64,000 bases of DNA from JSC-12 sp033764965 (GTDB taxonomy: Bacteria; Cyanobacteriota; Cyanobacteriia; Leptolyngbyales; Leptolyngbyaceae). A program made the translations under genes and the position numbers. Below, piece after piece: positions 46,201 through 54,019 of the stretch. The stretch covers positions 109,018 through 173,017 of the forward strand of contig JANRIN010000289.1 in the NCBI GenBank assembly GCA_033764965.1. The letters are read 5' to 3'. The notes under the pieces are model-generated. The model was not told the DNA's origin, ran no database searches, and saw only the letters and a program-made list of their open reading frames with translations. Every line of letters begins with the position of its first letter. Position 1 is the stretch's first letter.

Positions 46201-47007
46201 GGAGCCGGGGGTGAGTCCGCCAGGGGTGCCGTTGTCGTCGTAGATGTAGTCGCTTGCACCGGGAGTCACGTAGTCCGACCAGAAGCGAATTTCGTCATGA
46301 TTGCGCTTGCCGTTGTGGTCTTCAGTGCCGTCGAATACGGGCGGCGTGGGATGACTGACCAGGGCGTGAACCACTTCTCCGGTGGGCAGTTGAATCGGCA
46401 CATCCCAATGACTCTTGGAGGACAGCCGCAAAATTGCCTGTTCTTCAGCAGAATAGAACCCCGCTAAATTTTCGTTGACTGGAGTCGCAGGATTGTCAAT
46501 GGTGGGATCATTGGTTAGCAGGTTTCCGGGCATATCCTGCCACAGAAAGGTTTGGAAGGTGCGGACGTTCTCAGTGTCGATCGGGTATTTGGACAGCAAC
46601 AACATGCCAAACTGACCGGGAAACTGCCCGAAACCAAAGGAGTCGTCCCCGTAACCAGGGGTTTCGGGAGTGGTGACAGTTGCGCCGTTGTTGTTCAGGT
46701 CAAACCCGGTGGCAATGCCCGTGTTGGAGGGCGCGATGTAAACGTAGGGATATTCCACCGGAGCCGCCCCATTTTGACTCACGGACAAATAGTTTTGTTG
46801 CAACAAGCGCACAGGCTGAAGGGGATCGGATTCTACATAATCAAACTCGTTGATCAGCAATACATCGGCATTGGTGCGCTGAATGATTTCGGCAACTGCT
46901 TTTGCCTGGGCATTGTTGGGGGTGGACAGATCCGTAACCAGTTGTCCGGCGCTGTTGCGGTTGAGGGAGGCGTTGAACTGGGCAAAACGAACAGGGGTAG
47001 ACGGCAT
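43222..47007 (-). CDS. Multidomain secreted phosphoesterase: EEP-phytase-like-phytase-RTX
   Basis: 1261 residues from ATG 47007 (AAGGAC 9 bases upstream). No N-terminal signal. Domains: endonuclease/exonuclease/phosphatase (about 1-390: VRFAQFNASLNR, NADVLLINEFD, MGDQNADPNDGD, SDHRLVYVDV); esterase-like phytase (about 400-770: GLSGVTYDAANNRYFAISDDRAE, LDPEGIALTNKGTVFISSEGE, AFESLTLSP, DNIEGITFGP); beta-propeller 3-phytase (about 780-1120: DGDDPAIYVHPHDSSKSFVITSVKDGGLRVYDLGG); and a C-terminal RTX-type calcium-binding end (about 1170-1261: GTSGENKLVGGAGADTFVLAVGGGTDTITDF). It probably leaves the cell by type I secretion and degrades nucleotides, phosphodiesters and phytate outside. Upstream in-frame codons to 47130 are not needed. 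Confidence 0.88.
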   Translation of the reverse strand: MPSTPVRFAQFNASLNRNSAGQLVTDLSTPNNAQAKAVAEIIQRTNADVLLINEFDYVESDPLQPVRLLQQNYLSVSQNGAAPVEYPYVYIAPSNTGIATGFDLNNNGATVTTPETPGYGDDSFGFGQFPGQFGMLLLSKYPIDTENVRTFQTFLWQDMPGNLLTNDPTIDNPATPVNENLAGFYSAEEQAILRLSSKSHWDVPIQLPTGEVVHALVSHPTPPVFDGTEDHNGKRNHDEIRFWSDYVTPGASDYIYDDNGTPGGLTPGSSFVIMGDQNADPNDGDSYNFAIRQLLQNPNINTNSIPASPGGTQQAALQGGANTTHKSNPAFDTADFADTTPGNLRADYVLPSTDLDIANSGIFWSLNTDPTFSLVGTFDPTLPGGYPSSDHRLVYVDVAVGTTATGQTVLEPTFQGQVTIPTGFVPSGAAGTPNGTATQLGGLSGVTYDAANNRYFAISDDRAENGPARFYTFTADGGTNPLTVNFTNVTPLQQADRSLYPRLSLDPEGIALTNKGTVFISSEGEANATAGRVTNPFVNEYALDGSFVRSLPVPVKFNPQFQDTNGNGVTDAGDTQTSGIRNNLAFESLTLSPNQKTLYTATENALFQDGAAASLTGVSRSRILQYNLVSGQPEKEYLYEVDPVAQTPNPATAFSTNGLVDLLAIDDRGTLLAVERSFSTGVPGTGNTIKIYEVSLQGATDISVYDSLASLSSAQLAAIQPAQKRLLLNLDDLNLPTGTDNIEGITFGPKLPDGRQAIVLVSDNNFSPTQFTQILTLGADLLPTVTPTVETRPPLLDNEEQSEDGDDPAIYVHPHDSSKSFVITSVKDGGLRVYDLGGGLIQTIAPDDIRYNNVDVLYGFELCGKTVDLAIASDRENDKVVIFQIDPNGTAGNYLTDVTAATTTLFQAAPFAPPYSASSRSAYGLAAYSSPLTGEDYVFVTRRETGDVAQLKLIDTGNGTVGVERIRNFTVPIPAGAPADTDPQLEGMVVDKETGILYIGQENVGIWRYGAEPGSSNSGILIDRVKELGGNQLTDDVEGLTIYYGANGSGYLLASSQGDNTFAVYSRTTNEFLGRFGVGANGSIDSVQESDGADVINVALGPNFPFGLFVTQDGANDPAVLQEDDGELENISSSFKFVPWENIANVFPTALQIDPTSFDPRHPSPLASFDDVLTGTSGENKLVGGAGADTFVLAVGGGTDTITDFSLAEGDRVGLTGGLSFGSLTLTQSGVDTLIQAGNETLAILTGVQSSTLSGSNFTLI

Positions 47008-47335
47008 GGGTGAAAAGTCCTTAGCAGGGAATGACAGGAACGATCGCGGGCGTTGATCAGGTCGAAGGCAAGATTGAACGTCAGTAATCGCAACGAAGTA
47101 AAAGTTTGAACACAAAAAACTGCACACCAAAATCGCCCGAATATTTCGTGGGAAACATTCAGCAGGAGAGAACCTTACAGCCGCTTCATGAACGAGCCGA
47201 TCGCAGCAGGGTGCCCTAAACTGGCGTGTGGTTTAAATCCCCATGCACCGTAGCACTCTCTTCGTGGTGGTGTTAAGTTCACCAGACGACATGAAATATG
47301 AAGATTGTATGAAGTGATACCATTCTGGTCGGGGT
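47008..47335. other. Upstream region of the phytase-fusion gene
   Basis: About 330 bases without an ORF of coding character. Two direct 8-mers ATATGAAG (47297-47304) and GTATGAAG (47308-47315) with 11-bp periodicity could be a PhoB-type site. This is weak. Confidence 0.3.
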
Positions 47336-48106
47336 TTATCCCAGTAAGCCCTTGAGTAAACTGTTGGTGCGCGTAATGTGAGCGGTCATCTGTTGCCGCG
47401 CTCGATCGCCCTCTCCGCTGCGAATCGCCTGAAGGATTTGTTGATGCTGGGTAACGGAGTCCAAACAGGCGGCAGGGCTGTGGGGAATGATTGCCAGCAG
47501 ATCAGACAAATCGGCGTGAATCCCAGCGACAACCGACACGAGGCGATCGCACTGGGTCGCCCTGGCAATCAGGAGATGAAATTCTGTATCTAACTGTCGA
47601 TGTTCATCAAACTGCTTCACCACTTTGGACATTTGCTGGACTAAGGTTTGCAAGTCGTCTAGCTGCTGAGGGGTGGCACGATCGGTAGCTAAGGCAGCAA
47701 CGCCCGGTTCCACGACAAAACGATGATCCAGAATGTCGTTGAGGGTTGCCCCTTTTTGCATCAGGCGTTGTTTCAGTTCCACCACGTTTGGCAACATTTG
47801 CCCCTCGGCAACAAAGGTGCCTCCATTGCGTCCCCGTTTGACAATTAAAAATCCCTGTTCTACCAGCACCCGAATCGCTTCCCGCAGCGTTGTGCGGCTC
47901 ACCCCCATGATTTCCGCTAGTTCTCGTTCTGCGGGTAACTGCTCCCCCCGCCGATACAAGCCCATTTTGATCGCTGCACTCAACCGCTCCACCGTCACTT
48001 CGTAGGGATTAGTGCCTGACTTTACACTCCAGATCAGGGCAGCGATCGCGGCGTTGTCATTGCCATTGAATGAACCTGTTGCTTCACGAGTTAATCGGCT
48101 TCTCAT
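47336..48106 (-). CDS. GntR-family (FadR/FCD) transcriptional regulator
   Basis: 256 residues. After a roughly 30-residue N-terminal extension comes the winged helix (NPYEVTVERLSAAIKMGLYRRGEQLPAERELAEIMGVSRTTLREAIRVLVEQGFLIVKRGRNGGTFV), then an all-helical FCD ligand-binding domain (LNDILDHRFVVEPGVAALATDRA...DTEFHLLIARATQCDRLV...HQQILQAIRSGEGDRARQQMTAHI), which often binds a carboxylic acid through His/Asp and a metal. It is divergent from the permease that heads the catabolic cluster. The palindrome at 48335-48350 is its likely operator, so it is probably the local repressor. Confidence 0.92.
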   Translation of the reverse strand: MRSRLTREATGSFNGNDNAAIAALIWSVKSGTNPYEVTVERLSAAIKMGLYRRGEQLPAERELAEIMGVSRTTLREAIRVLVEQGFLIVKRGRNGGTFVAEGQMLPNVVELKQRLMQKGATLNDILDHRFVVEPGVAALATDRATPQQLDDLQTLVQQMSKVVKQFDEHRQLDTEFHLLIARATQCDRLVSVVAGIHADLSDLLAIIPHSPAACLDSVTQHQQILQAIRSGEGDRARQQMTAHITRTNSLLKGLLG

Positions 48107-48164
48107 GCGTTCACTGAGCGTAAAAGGATGTTGGTGTCAATTTAATTTCGGCACGCTACGGATT

Positions 48165-48217
48165 GAGATTCCCCTGCCTGCGGCATCCCCCTTTTCAAAG
48201 GGGACTGAGGGGGATCG
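48165..48217. repeat. CCCCCTTTTCAAAGGGGACTGAGGGGG palindrome
   Basis: Remnant of the CCCCCTAAATCCCCCTT.. repeat family also seen at 20070-20105 and 52946-53032. Confidence 0.5.
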
Positions 48218-48311
48218 GTACAAAGAATGGAGCATTATCACTGTTTGGGTCTGGTGTGAGAACTCTGGTAGCCCTGGCAGCAAAAACAATTCTAAAGAAA
48301 AGGTATACCAA

Positions 48312-48342
48312 TTGACGATTAGAACTCACTTTAAGGTCTAAT
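48312..48342 (+). promoter_or_regulatory. Putative permease-operon promoter
   Basis: TTGACG (48312-48317) and TCTAAT (48337-48342) with a 19-base spacer. The -10 lies inside the candidate GntR operator, which suits repression by occlusion. Start of the permease is 104 bases downstream. Confidence 0.35.
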
Positions 48343-48350
48343 GTTAGACC
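48335..48350. promoter_or_regulatory. Candidate GntR operator GGTCTAATGTTAGACC
   Basis: Perfect 7-bp inverted repeat GGTCTAA/TTAGACC with a 2-base centre, the size and GGTC..GACC pattern typical of FadR-type GntR operators, in the 339-base region between the divergent regulator and permease genes. Confidence 0.6.
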
Positions 48351-48445
48351 ATAAATCCGAAAATTGCCCCCTTAACTGTTCTCTACAGAAATTAGCCTTG
48401 CTGGCTAGATGGTTTTGCTGATTATTCATTCACTCAGGAAGCTTT

Positions 48446-49924
48446 ATGGACAGAGATCGAAATGTTCGTGGAGTGCGTTACGAAGATGTAGATGATGCTT
48501 ATTTAGAAAAGCGAAAACTACGCCGTAGTGCAGGCTGGATCTTGCTCTGGGCGTTAGGGGTCGGTGCGGTGATTTCGGGCGAGTTTTCGGGTTGGAACCT
48601 GGGACTGGCAGCAGGGGGATTTTGGGGATTAGCGATCGCCACTGTTCTGATGGCAACGATGTATGTGTGCATGGTGTTCAGCATTGCCGAGTTGTCTTCG
48701 GCGTTACCCCATGCAGGCGGTTCCTACTCCTTTACCCGCAACGCCTTCGGTCCGCTCGGTGGTTTTTTAAATGGAATTACCGATGCCTGTGAGTTTGTCC
48801 TAACACCCGCCGTAATTGTGTACTTTATTGGTGGTTATTTGAATACTTTAGAGCCACTAAAGAGCGTTCCTGTTCCAGTCTGGTGGGTGTTGTTTTATGT
48901 GGTGTTTGTGTTTATTAACATCATCGGTGTTGAAATCACCCTCAAGTTGGGATTGTTTGTCACATTGATGGCAGCGAGTGTGCTAGTGATATTTTATGTC
49001 GGTGCATTGGGCAAGTTCGATCCGGCTTTACTCACAAATATTCCCCCCGATCCGGGGCAAACAGCCATCTTACCTAAGGGGACTCTGGGCATTTTTGCCG
49101 CTCTGCCCTACGCCATCTGGTTTTTTCTCGGCATTGAACAATTACCCCTGGCAGCAGAAGAAGCCCACGATTCCGGACGAGATGTGCCCAAAGCCTTGAC
49201 CTGGGGAATTTTTTCCTTATTGATCTTGGCAGGATTAGTGCTGGTTTTGAACTCTGGCGTGGCTCCGGGAGCCGCAGGCATTGGAGTTTCAGCCGCACCG
49301 CTGGCAGATGGACTGAAAACCGTGTTTGGAGAGGGAATTTTTACCAGTACCCTGATCATCATTGCCATTAGCGGCTTGATTGCCAGCTTCCACACGATTA
49401 TTTACGGGTATGGTCGGGTGCTGTTCTCGCTCTCGCGGGCAGGCTACATTCCCCGCTGGATGTCGCTGACCAGCAAATACCACACTCCCGCTCTGGCATT
49501 GATTACGGGCGGCGTGATTGGCTTGGGATGTGCGGCTGCGATTCAATTTGCGGGCAAGGAAGTGGGAGCCGCATTACTGAACATGGCAGTTTTTGCGGCT
49601 GTGATTTCCTATTTCTTAAACATGATCAGCTACATCCAGTTGCGCTTGAGCCGCCCGGAGTTGCCTCGTCCTTACAAAAGTCCCCTGGGTATTCCCGGAG
49701 CCGTGGTCGGTGCAGTGCTGGCGTTGGTTGCTTTGTTTGCCTGTTTTGCCGATCCGGCTTTCCGTCCGGGAGTGTGGGGTGTGGCAATTTTCGTAGGTGC
49801 AATGACGGTGTACTTCTTCCTTTACTCCAGCAAGAAGTTAGTCTCACGGGCACCGGAAGAGGAGAATGCACTGCTGGCACACGCGATGCGGGAAATTGAG
49901 CAAGCCGATACGCTGGCGAAGTAG
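48446..49924 (+). CDS. APC-superfamily permease, ethanolamine-permease type
   Basis: 492 residues with about 12 transmembrane helices and no signal peptide. N-terminus VRGVRYEDVDDAYLEKRKLRRSAGWILLWALGVGAVISGEFSGWNLGL is characteristic of the ethanolamine/amino-acid permeases of the APC family, as is HAGGSYSFTRNAFGPLGGFLNGI and the substrate-site segment YAIWFFLGIEQLPLAAEEA. AGGAAG lies before ATG 48446. It is the first gene of the plus-strand cluster with an aldehyde dehydrogenase, a GS-like ligase and others, so it probably imports the amine (ethanolamine or a related compound) that these degrade. Confidence 0.82.
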   Translation: MDRDRNVRGVRYEDVDDAYLEKRKLRRSAGWILLWALGVGAVISGEFSGWNLGLAAGGFWGLAIATVLMATMYVCMVFSIAELSSALPHAGGSYSFTRNAFGPLGGFLNGITDACEFVLTPAVIVYFIGGYLNTLEPLKSVPVPVWWVLFYVVFVFINIIGVEITLKLGLFVTLMAASVLVIFYVGALGKFDPALLTNIPPDPGQTAILPKGTLGIFAALPYAIWFFLGIEQLPLAAEEAHDSGRDVPKALTWGIFSLLILAGLVLVLNSGVAPGAAGIGVSAAPLADGLKTVFGEGIFTSTLIIIAISGLIASFHTIIYGYGRVLFSLSRAGYIPRWMSLTSKYHTPALALITGGVIGLGCAAAIQFAGKEVGAALLNMAVFAAVISYFLNMISYIQLRLSRPELPRPYKSPLGIPGAVVGAVLALVALFACFADPAFRPGVWGVAIFVGAMTVYFFLYSSKKLVSRAPEEENALLAHAMREIEQADTLAK

Positions 49925-49927
49925 GGA

Positions 49928-49970
49928 AACAGGGGATAGGGATTAGGGGTTGGAGGATAGGGTTTGGAAT
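49928..49970. repeat. GGGGATAGGGATTAGGGG repeat (inverse of the 3699 family)
   Basis: G-rich units GGGGATAGGGATTAGGGGTTGGAGG just after the permease stop; the reverse complement matches CCTAACCCC units at 3699-3749. Confidence 0.6.
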
Positions 49971-50007
49971 CCAGACCTGGAACCTGTTGGAGTACGGAGG
50001 GCAAATT

Positions 50008-51441
50008 GTGACGGAGCATTTGTTGATTGGGGGCGATCGCGTTCTGCCAGCGTCGGAGCAATACACCGAATTAATTAATCCGGCGACAGGGGAAGCCTGG
50101 GCAAAGGTGGCGGCAGGCACAGCGGATGATGTGGATCGTGCTGTGCAAGTGGCGGATGCAGCCAAGGCAGATTGGCGACGAGTCAATAGTCGCGATCGCA
50201 CTCAAATGCTCAATCGGCTGGCGACTCTGATTCGAGACAATCTGGACTCATTGGCGCAATTAGAAAGTCGTAACGTCGGCAAGCCCATCCGCGAGGCGCG
50301 GGATGAAGTGAATTTAGCGGCGGATTGCTTTGAATACTACGCCGGAGCCATCAATAAAGCAGGCGGACAAACGATTCCGGTTGCGGCTGCTGGCACCAGT
50401 TTGACGTTACGTGAACCGATCGGCGTGTGTGGCTTAATTGCGCCCTGGAATTTCCCGATCGCAATCACAGCCTGGAAAGTGGCTCCGGCTCTGGCGATGG
50501 GAAATACGATCGTGTTGAAACCTGCCTCTCAAACGCCGCTCACCGCTTTACGGTTGGCAGAGTTGGCACTGGAGGCAGGTGTTCCGGCGGGAGTATTCAA
50601 TGTGGTGACGGGTTCCGGTAGTGAAGTGGGAAATGCGTTGGTCAAGCATCCCCTGGTGCGAAAAATCTCCTTCACCGGATCGACTGAAGTTGGCACCCAG
50701 GTCATGAAGTTGGCGGCGGATGACATCAAGCGAGTGACGCTGGAATTGGGCGGCAAATCTGCCAATCTAATTTTTGCCGATGCGGACTTGGATCAAGCGG
50801 TGCCAAAGGCAATGTGGAGTGTGTTGGGTAATGCGGGGCAGGATTGCTGTGCCCGATCGCGCATTCTGGTCGAGCGTTCCATTTATGCTGAGTTTTTGGA
50901 GCGATTGACTGCCCAATTTCAAACCCTCAAACTTGGCGATCCGCTGGATGAAGCCACGGAGATTGGCTGTCTGATTTCAAGGCAGCATCGCGATCGCGTG
51001 CAGCAATACATTCAAATGGGCAAATCGGAAGGAGCAAAACTGTTGTGGGGTGGAGATGCTCCTCACAATGAAGAACTCGCGCAGGGGACTTACCTCGTTC
51101 CAGCCATTTTTGCGGATGTGCAACCGGAGATGCGACTTGCTCAAGAAGAAATCTTTGGTCCCGTCGTATGTGTGATGCCATTTGATACGGAAGCTGATGC
51201 GATCGCGATGGACAACAATAGTCTCTATGGCTTGTCTGGATCAATCTGGACTCGTGACATTAGTCGGGCATTGCGAGTGGCAAAAGCGATTGAAACCGGA
51301 GTGCTGTCGATCAATACGGGGCACAGTGTTCATCTGGAAGCCCCCTTTGGCGGGGTGAAGCGGAGTGGGTTGGGGCGGGAGTTGGGCATGGCAGTGTTAG
51401 ACCATTACAGCGAAATTAAAAGTATTTTTATTGCAGATTAA
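50008..51441 (+). CDS. NAD(P)-dependent aldehyde dehydrogenase
   Basis: 477 residues from GTG 50008, which has GGAGG 8 bases upstream. The published-style ALDH motifs are complete: LIAPWNFPIAITAWKVAPALAMGNTIVLKP (cofactor), FTGSTEVGTQVM, VTLELGGKSANLIF (general base Glu), GNAGQDCCARSRILV (catalytic Cys) and the C-terminal PFGGVKRSGLGRELG. It resembles gamma-glutamyl-gamma-aminobutyraldehyde and betaine aldehyde dehydrogenases (PuuC-like). In this cluster it most likely oxidises a gamma-glutamylated amino-aldehyde to the acid. The gene starts 83 bases after the permease and ends 3 bases before the GS-like gene. Confidence 0.93.
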   Translation: MTEHLLIGGDRVLPASEQYTELINPATGEAWAKVAAGTADDVDRAVQVADAAKADWRRVNSRDRTQMLNRLATLIRDNLDSLAQLESRNVGKPIREARDEVNLAADCFEYYAGAINKAGGQTIPVAAAGTSLTLREPIGVCGLIAPWNFPIAITAWKVAPALAMGNTIVLKPASQTPLTALRLAELALEAGVPAGVFNVVTGSGSEVGNALVKHPLVRKISFTGSTEVGTQVMKLAADDIKRVTLELGGKSANLIFADADLDQAVPKAMWSVLGNAGQDCCARSRILVERSIYAEFLERLTAQFQTLKLGDPLDEATEIGCLISRQHRDRVQQYIQMGKSEGAKLLWGGDAPHNEELAQGTYLVPAIFADVQPEMRLAQEEIFGPVVCVMPFDTEADAIAMDNNSLYGLSGSIWTRDISRALRVAKAIETGVLSINTGHSVHLEAPFGGVKRSGLGRELGMAVLDHYSEIKSIFIAD

Positions 51442-51444
51442 GCG

Positions 51445-52830
51445 ATGACTCAATCGAATCGAGGTCGGCTGACGGTGGATGCTCTAAAGCAACAGGTCGC
51501 CGACGAACACATTGAAACAGTGTTAACGGTTTTTCCTGACCTGTATGGGCGCTTGGTGGGCAAGCGGATCATGGGCGAGTATTTTGTGCATGATGTGCTG
51601 GAACATGGGGTACATGCCTGCGATTATTTGCTGGCGTGTGACATGGAAATGGACCCGGTTCCCGGTTATCAGTTCACCAGTTGGGCAACGGGGTATGGCG
51701 ACTTTCGCCTGGTGCCTGACCTTCGCACGTTGCGAGTTGCCTCCTGGCTGGAAAAAACCGCGATCGTCCTCTGCGATGTGCTGAATGAGGAGGAAGATAT
51801 TCCCGTCAGCGTTGCTCCTCGCAATATCCTGAAAAAGCAAGTGGAAGCGGCTCAGGCAATGGGCTACACCGCAATGGGCGCGTCTGAATTGGAGCTTTAT
51901 TTATTTCGCGACTCCTACGAAACGGCGCGACAGAAAAACTATCACGACCTGGAACCGATCGGGCATTACATCGAGGACTACCACATCTTTCAAGGCACGA
52001 AGGAAGAGTTTGTGATTGGGGCAATTCGCAAACATCTCGATCGCTCTGGCATTCCCGTAGAGTTTTCCAAAGGCGAATGGGGACCGGGACAGCAGGAAAT
52101 TAACCTGCGCTACACCGATTTTTTGGAGATGTGCGATCGCCACATTCTCTACAAACATCTAGCAAAAGAAATCGCGTGGCAAAATGATGTGGCGCTCACC
52201 TTTATGGCGAAGTGGGATGAACGCTACGCGGGTTCCAGTATGCACCTGCACGCCAGTTTGTGGGATCAGGCGGGAAAGGCACTTTTTCCCGGTGAAGAAC
52301 CCTTCGGCGCAGTCAAAAGTTCACCCCTGTTTCGCTGGTTTTTAGGCGGTTGGATGCACCACATTCGCGAAATCTTTGCCTTCTACGCCCCCTACCCCAG
52401 TTCCTACAAGCGCTATGTGTCCGGCTCTTTCGCTCCCACGGGCATCGCCTGGGCTTACGACAACCGCACCGCAGGCTTCCGCGTGTTGGGGCATGGTTCT
52501 GCCTTACGCTTGGAATGTCGTGCTCCTGGTGCCGATGCCAATCCCTATCTTGCTTTTGCCGTCACCCTTGCTGCTGGACTGGATGGGATTAAACATCAAA
52601 TTGAACCACCGCCCATGTTTGAAGGGGATGTGTACGCCGCGCAAAACTTGCCCCAGGTGCCTTTTAGTTTGAATGAATCGATCGCCGAACTGCAAAAAAG
52701 TACCTGGGCACGGGAAATCCTGGGCGATGACGTAGTGGAGCATTACCTGCACTTTTTCCGCACCGAGCAGCGCAAGTTTGATGAGGTCGTCACCAGTTGG
52801 GAGCGGGCGCGTTACTTCGAGCGATCGTGA
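51445..52830 (+). CDS. Glutamine-synthetase-like gamma-glutamyl-amine ligase
   Basis: 461 residues. It has the GS beta-grasp and catalytic domains (FPDLYGRLVGKRIMGEYF; GASELELYLF; EWGPGQQEINLRYTDFLEMCDRHILYKHLAKEIA; MAKWDERYAGSSMHLHASLWDQAGKALF; RTAGFRVLGHGSALRLECRAPGADANPYLA). It is not the canonical GlnA: NKP/adenylylation-tail features are absent and the family is that of PuuA, GlnA3 and GlnA4, which ligate glutamate to polyamines or ethanolamine at the expense of ATP. Together with the permease, dehydrogenases and hydrolase it should make gamma-glutamyl-amine. The substrate amine is inferred from context only. Confidence 0.85.
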   Translation: MTQSNRGRLTVDALKQQVADEHIETVLTVFPDLYGRLVGKRIMGEYFVHDVLEHGVHACDYLLACDMEMDPVPGYQFTSWATGYGDFRLVPDLRTLRVASWLEKTAIVLCDVLNEEEDIPVSVAPRNILKKQVEAAQAMGYTAMGASELELYLFRDSYETARQKNYHDLEPIGHYIEDYHIFQGTKEEFVIGAIRKHLDRSGIPVEFSKGEWGPGQQEINLRYTDFLEMCDRHILYKHLAKEIAWQNDVALTFMAKWDERYAGSSMHLHASLWDQAGKALFPGEEPFGAVKSSPLFRWFLGGWMHHIREIFAFYAPYPSSYKRYVSGSFAPTGIAWAYDNRTAGFRVLGHGSALRLECRAPGADANPYLAFAVTLAAGLDGIKHQIEPPPMFEGDVYAAQNLPQVPFSLNESIAELQKSTWAREILGDDVVEHYLHFFRTEQRKFDEVVTSWERARYFERS

Positions 52831-52838
52831 TTGAACCT

Positions 52839-52902
52839 GTAGGCGGGTTTTGCCATTAAATCCATTACAGTGTGCAGATTGGTCTGCTAAACCCGCCCGT
52901 AC
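52839..52902. repeat. GGCGGGTTT inverted-repeat element
   Basis: GTAGGCGGGTTTTGCCA and TGGTCTGCTAAACCCGCCCGTAC form imperfect inverse ends just after the GS-like gene. Confidence 0.6.
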
Positions 52903-52945
52903 AATTTGCAATTTATTAAATCTCAGTAGAACACAAACCATGAGT

Positions 52946-53032
52946 GATCCCCCCTAGCCCCCCTTTAAAAAAGGGGGAACCGAACCAAACATGATTAAAA
53001 GTCCCCCTTTTTAAGGGGGATTTAGGGGGATC
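52946..53032. repeat. GATCCCCC..GGGGGATC MITE-like repeat
   Basis: GATCCCCCCTAGCCCCCCTTT and AAGGGGGATTTAGGGGGATC are inverse ends of an 87-bp element with an inner AAAAGGGGGAACC/GTCCCCCTTTTT stem. Same family as the interior of the 20022-20171 MITE. Confidence 0.7.
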
Positions 53033-53113
53033 GAAAGCGGCTTTCGCAGTCAAAACAACAGCATTTGTGATCTACTCAATCCAGAACCCTAAAGATTTCA
53101 GAAGGAATTCGTC

Positions 53114-53887
53114 ATGCGTTTAGCCAATAAAGTTGCCCTAATCACGGGAGCCGGAAGCGGTATTGGGCGGGAATCTGCACTACTGTTTGCCAAAGAAGGT
53201 GCTCAGGTTGTGGTGTGTGATCTCAACGAATCAGGCGGCAAGCAAACTGTGGAACTGATTCAGGCAGCGGGAGGAGCAGCCACCTTTGTCAAAGCTGATG
53301 TGTCGAAAGCGGCGGACGCTAAAGCCATGATCGAGGCAGCAGAATCGGCGTATGGGCGCTTAAATGTGCTGTTCAACAATGCCGGAATTTTTCATGCTGG
53401 CGATAACTCGGTACTGGATACAGACGAAGACATTTGGGAATTGACAATTAACGTCAACCTCAAAGGCGTGTTTTTAGGCTGCAAATACGGTATTCCCGCT
53501 CTGCAACGGGCAGGCGGCGGCTCGATTATCAACACCGCATCCTTTGTCGCGGTGATGGGTGCTGCTACGCCCCAAATTGCCTACACTGCCAGCAAAGGCG
53601 GTGTGCTGGCAATGACTCGCGAGATTGCCGTGGAGTTTGCCCGCCAAAACATCCGTGCCAATTCCCTCTGTCCCGGTCCGGTGCAAACGCCCTTGCTGGA
53701 TGAGTTGATGGCTGATCCGGCACGAAAACAACGCCGCATGGTGCATATTCCGCCAGGACGTTTGGCACAAGCTCACGAGATTGCCAATGCCGCCCTGTTT
53801 CTCGCCAGTGATGAATCGTCCTTTGTCAACGGCTCTACATTTCTAGTCGATGGCGGCATCTCCGCCGCCTACGTGACTCCAGAGTAA
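53114..53887 (+). CDS. Short-chain dehydrogenase/reductase
   Basis: 257 residues, classical SDR. Cofactor motif TGAGSGIGRESALL, VCDLNESG (the Asp favours NAD), NNAG, catalytic Ser in SIINTASFVAV, YTASKGGVLAM (YxxxK) and CPGPVQTPLLDELM. It shares its strand with the amine cluster but a repeat-filled 283-base gap precedes it. As an alcohol dehydrogenase it would oxidise the terminal alcohol of gamma-glutamyl-ethanolamide to the aldehyde (inference); generic roles such as glucose or hydroxysteroid dehydrogenase are alternatives. Confidence 0.9.
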   Translation: MRLANKVALITGAGSGIGRESALLFAKEGAQVVVCDLNESGGKQTVELIQAAGGAATFVKADVSKAADAKAMIEAAESAYGRLNVLFNNAGIFHAGDNSVLDTDEDIWELTINVNLKGVFLGCKYGIPALQRAGGGSIINTASFVAVMGAATPQIAYTASKGGVLAMTREIAVEFARQNIRANSLCPGPVQTPLLDELMADPARKQRRMVHIPPGRLAQAHEIANAALFLASDESSFVNGSTFLVDGGISAAYVTPE

Positions 53888-54019
53888 TGACAAATCTCGG
53901 ATCTGCTTAAACTAGAACCAAGCTATAGGTTGAAATGTCGTATCAAGTCTTTAATACTGATCCGATAAAGTAACATCACAAACAGGGAAAGCTATATCTA
54001 CTGAGTAAAGTAAAAAGAG

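Noticed and set aside
47008..47130. Upstream N-terminal extension of the phytase fusion (MVCSFLCSNFYFV...)
   Set aside because: Looks like a signal peptide at first, but the ribosome site AAGGAC precedes the inner ATG 47007 and RTX proteins need no N-terminal signal.
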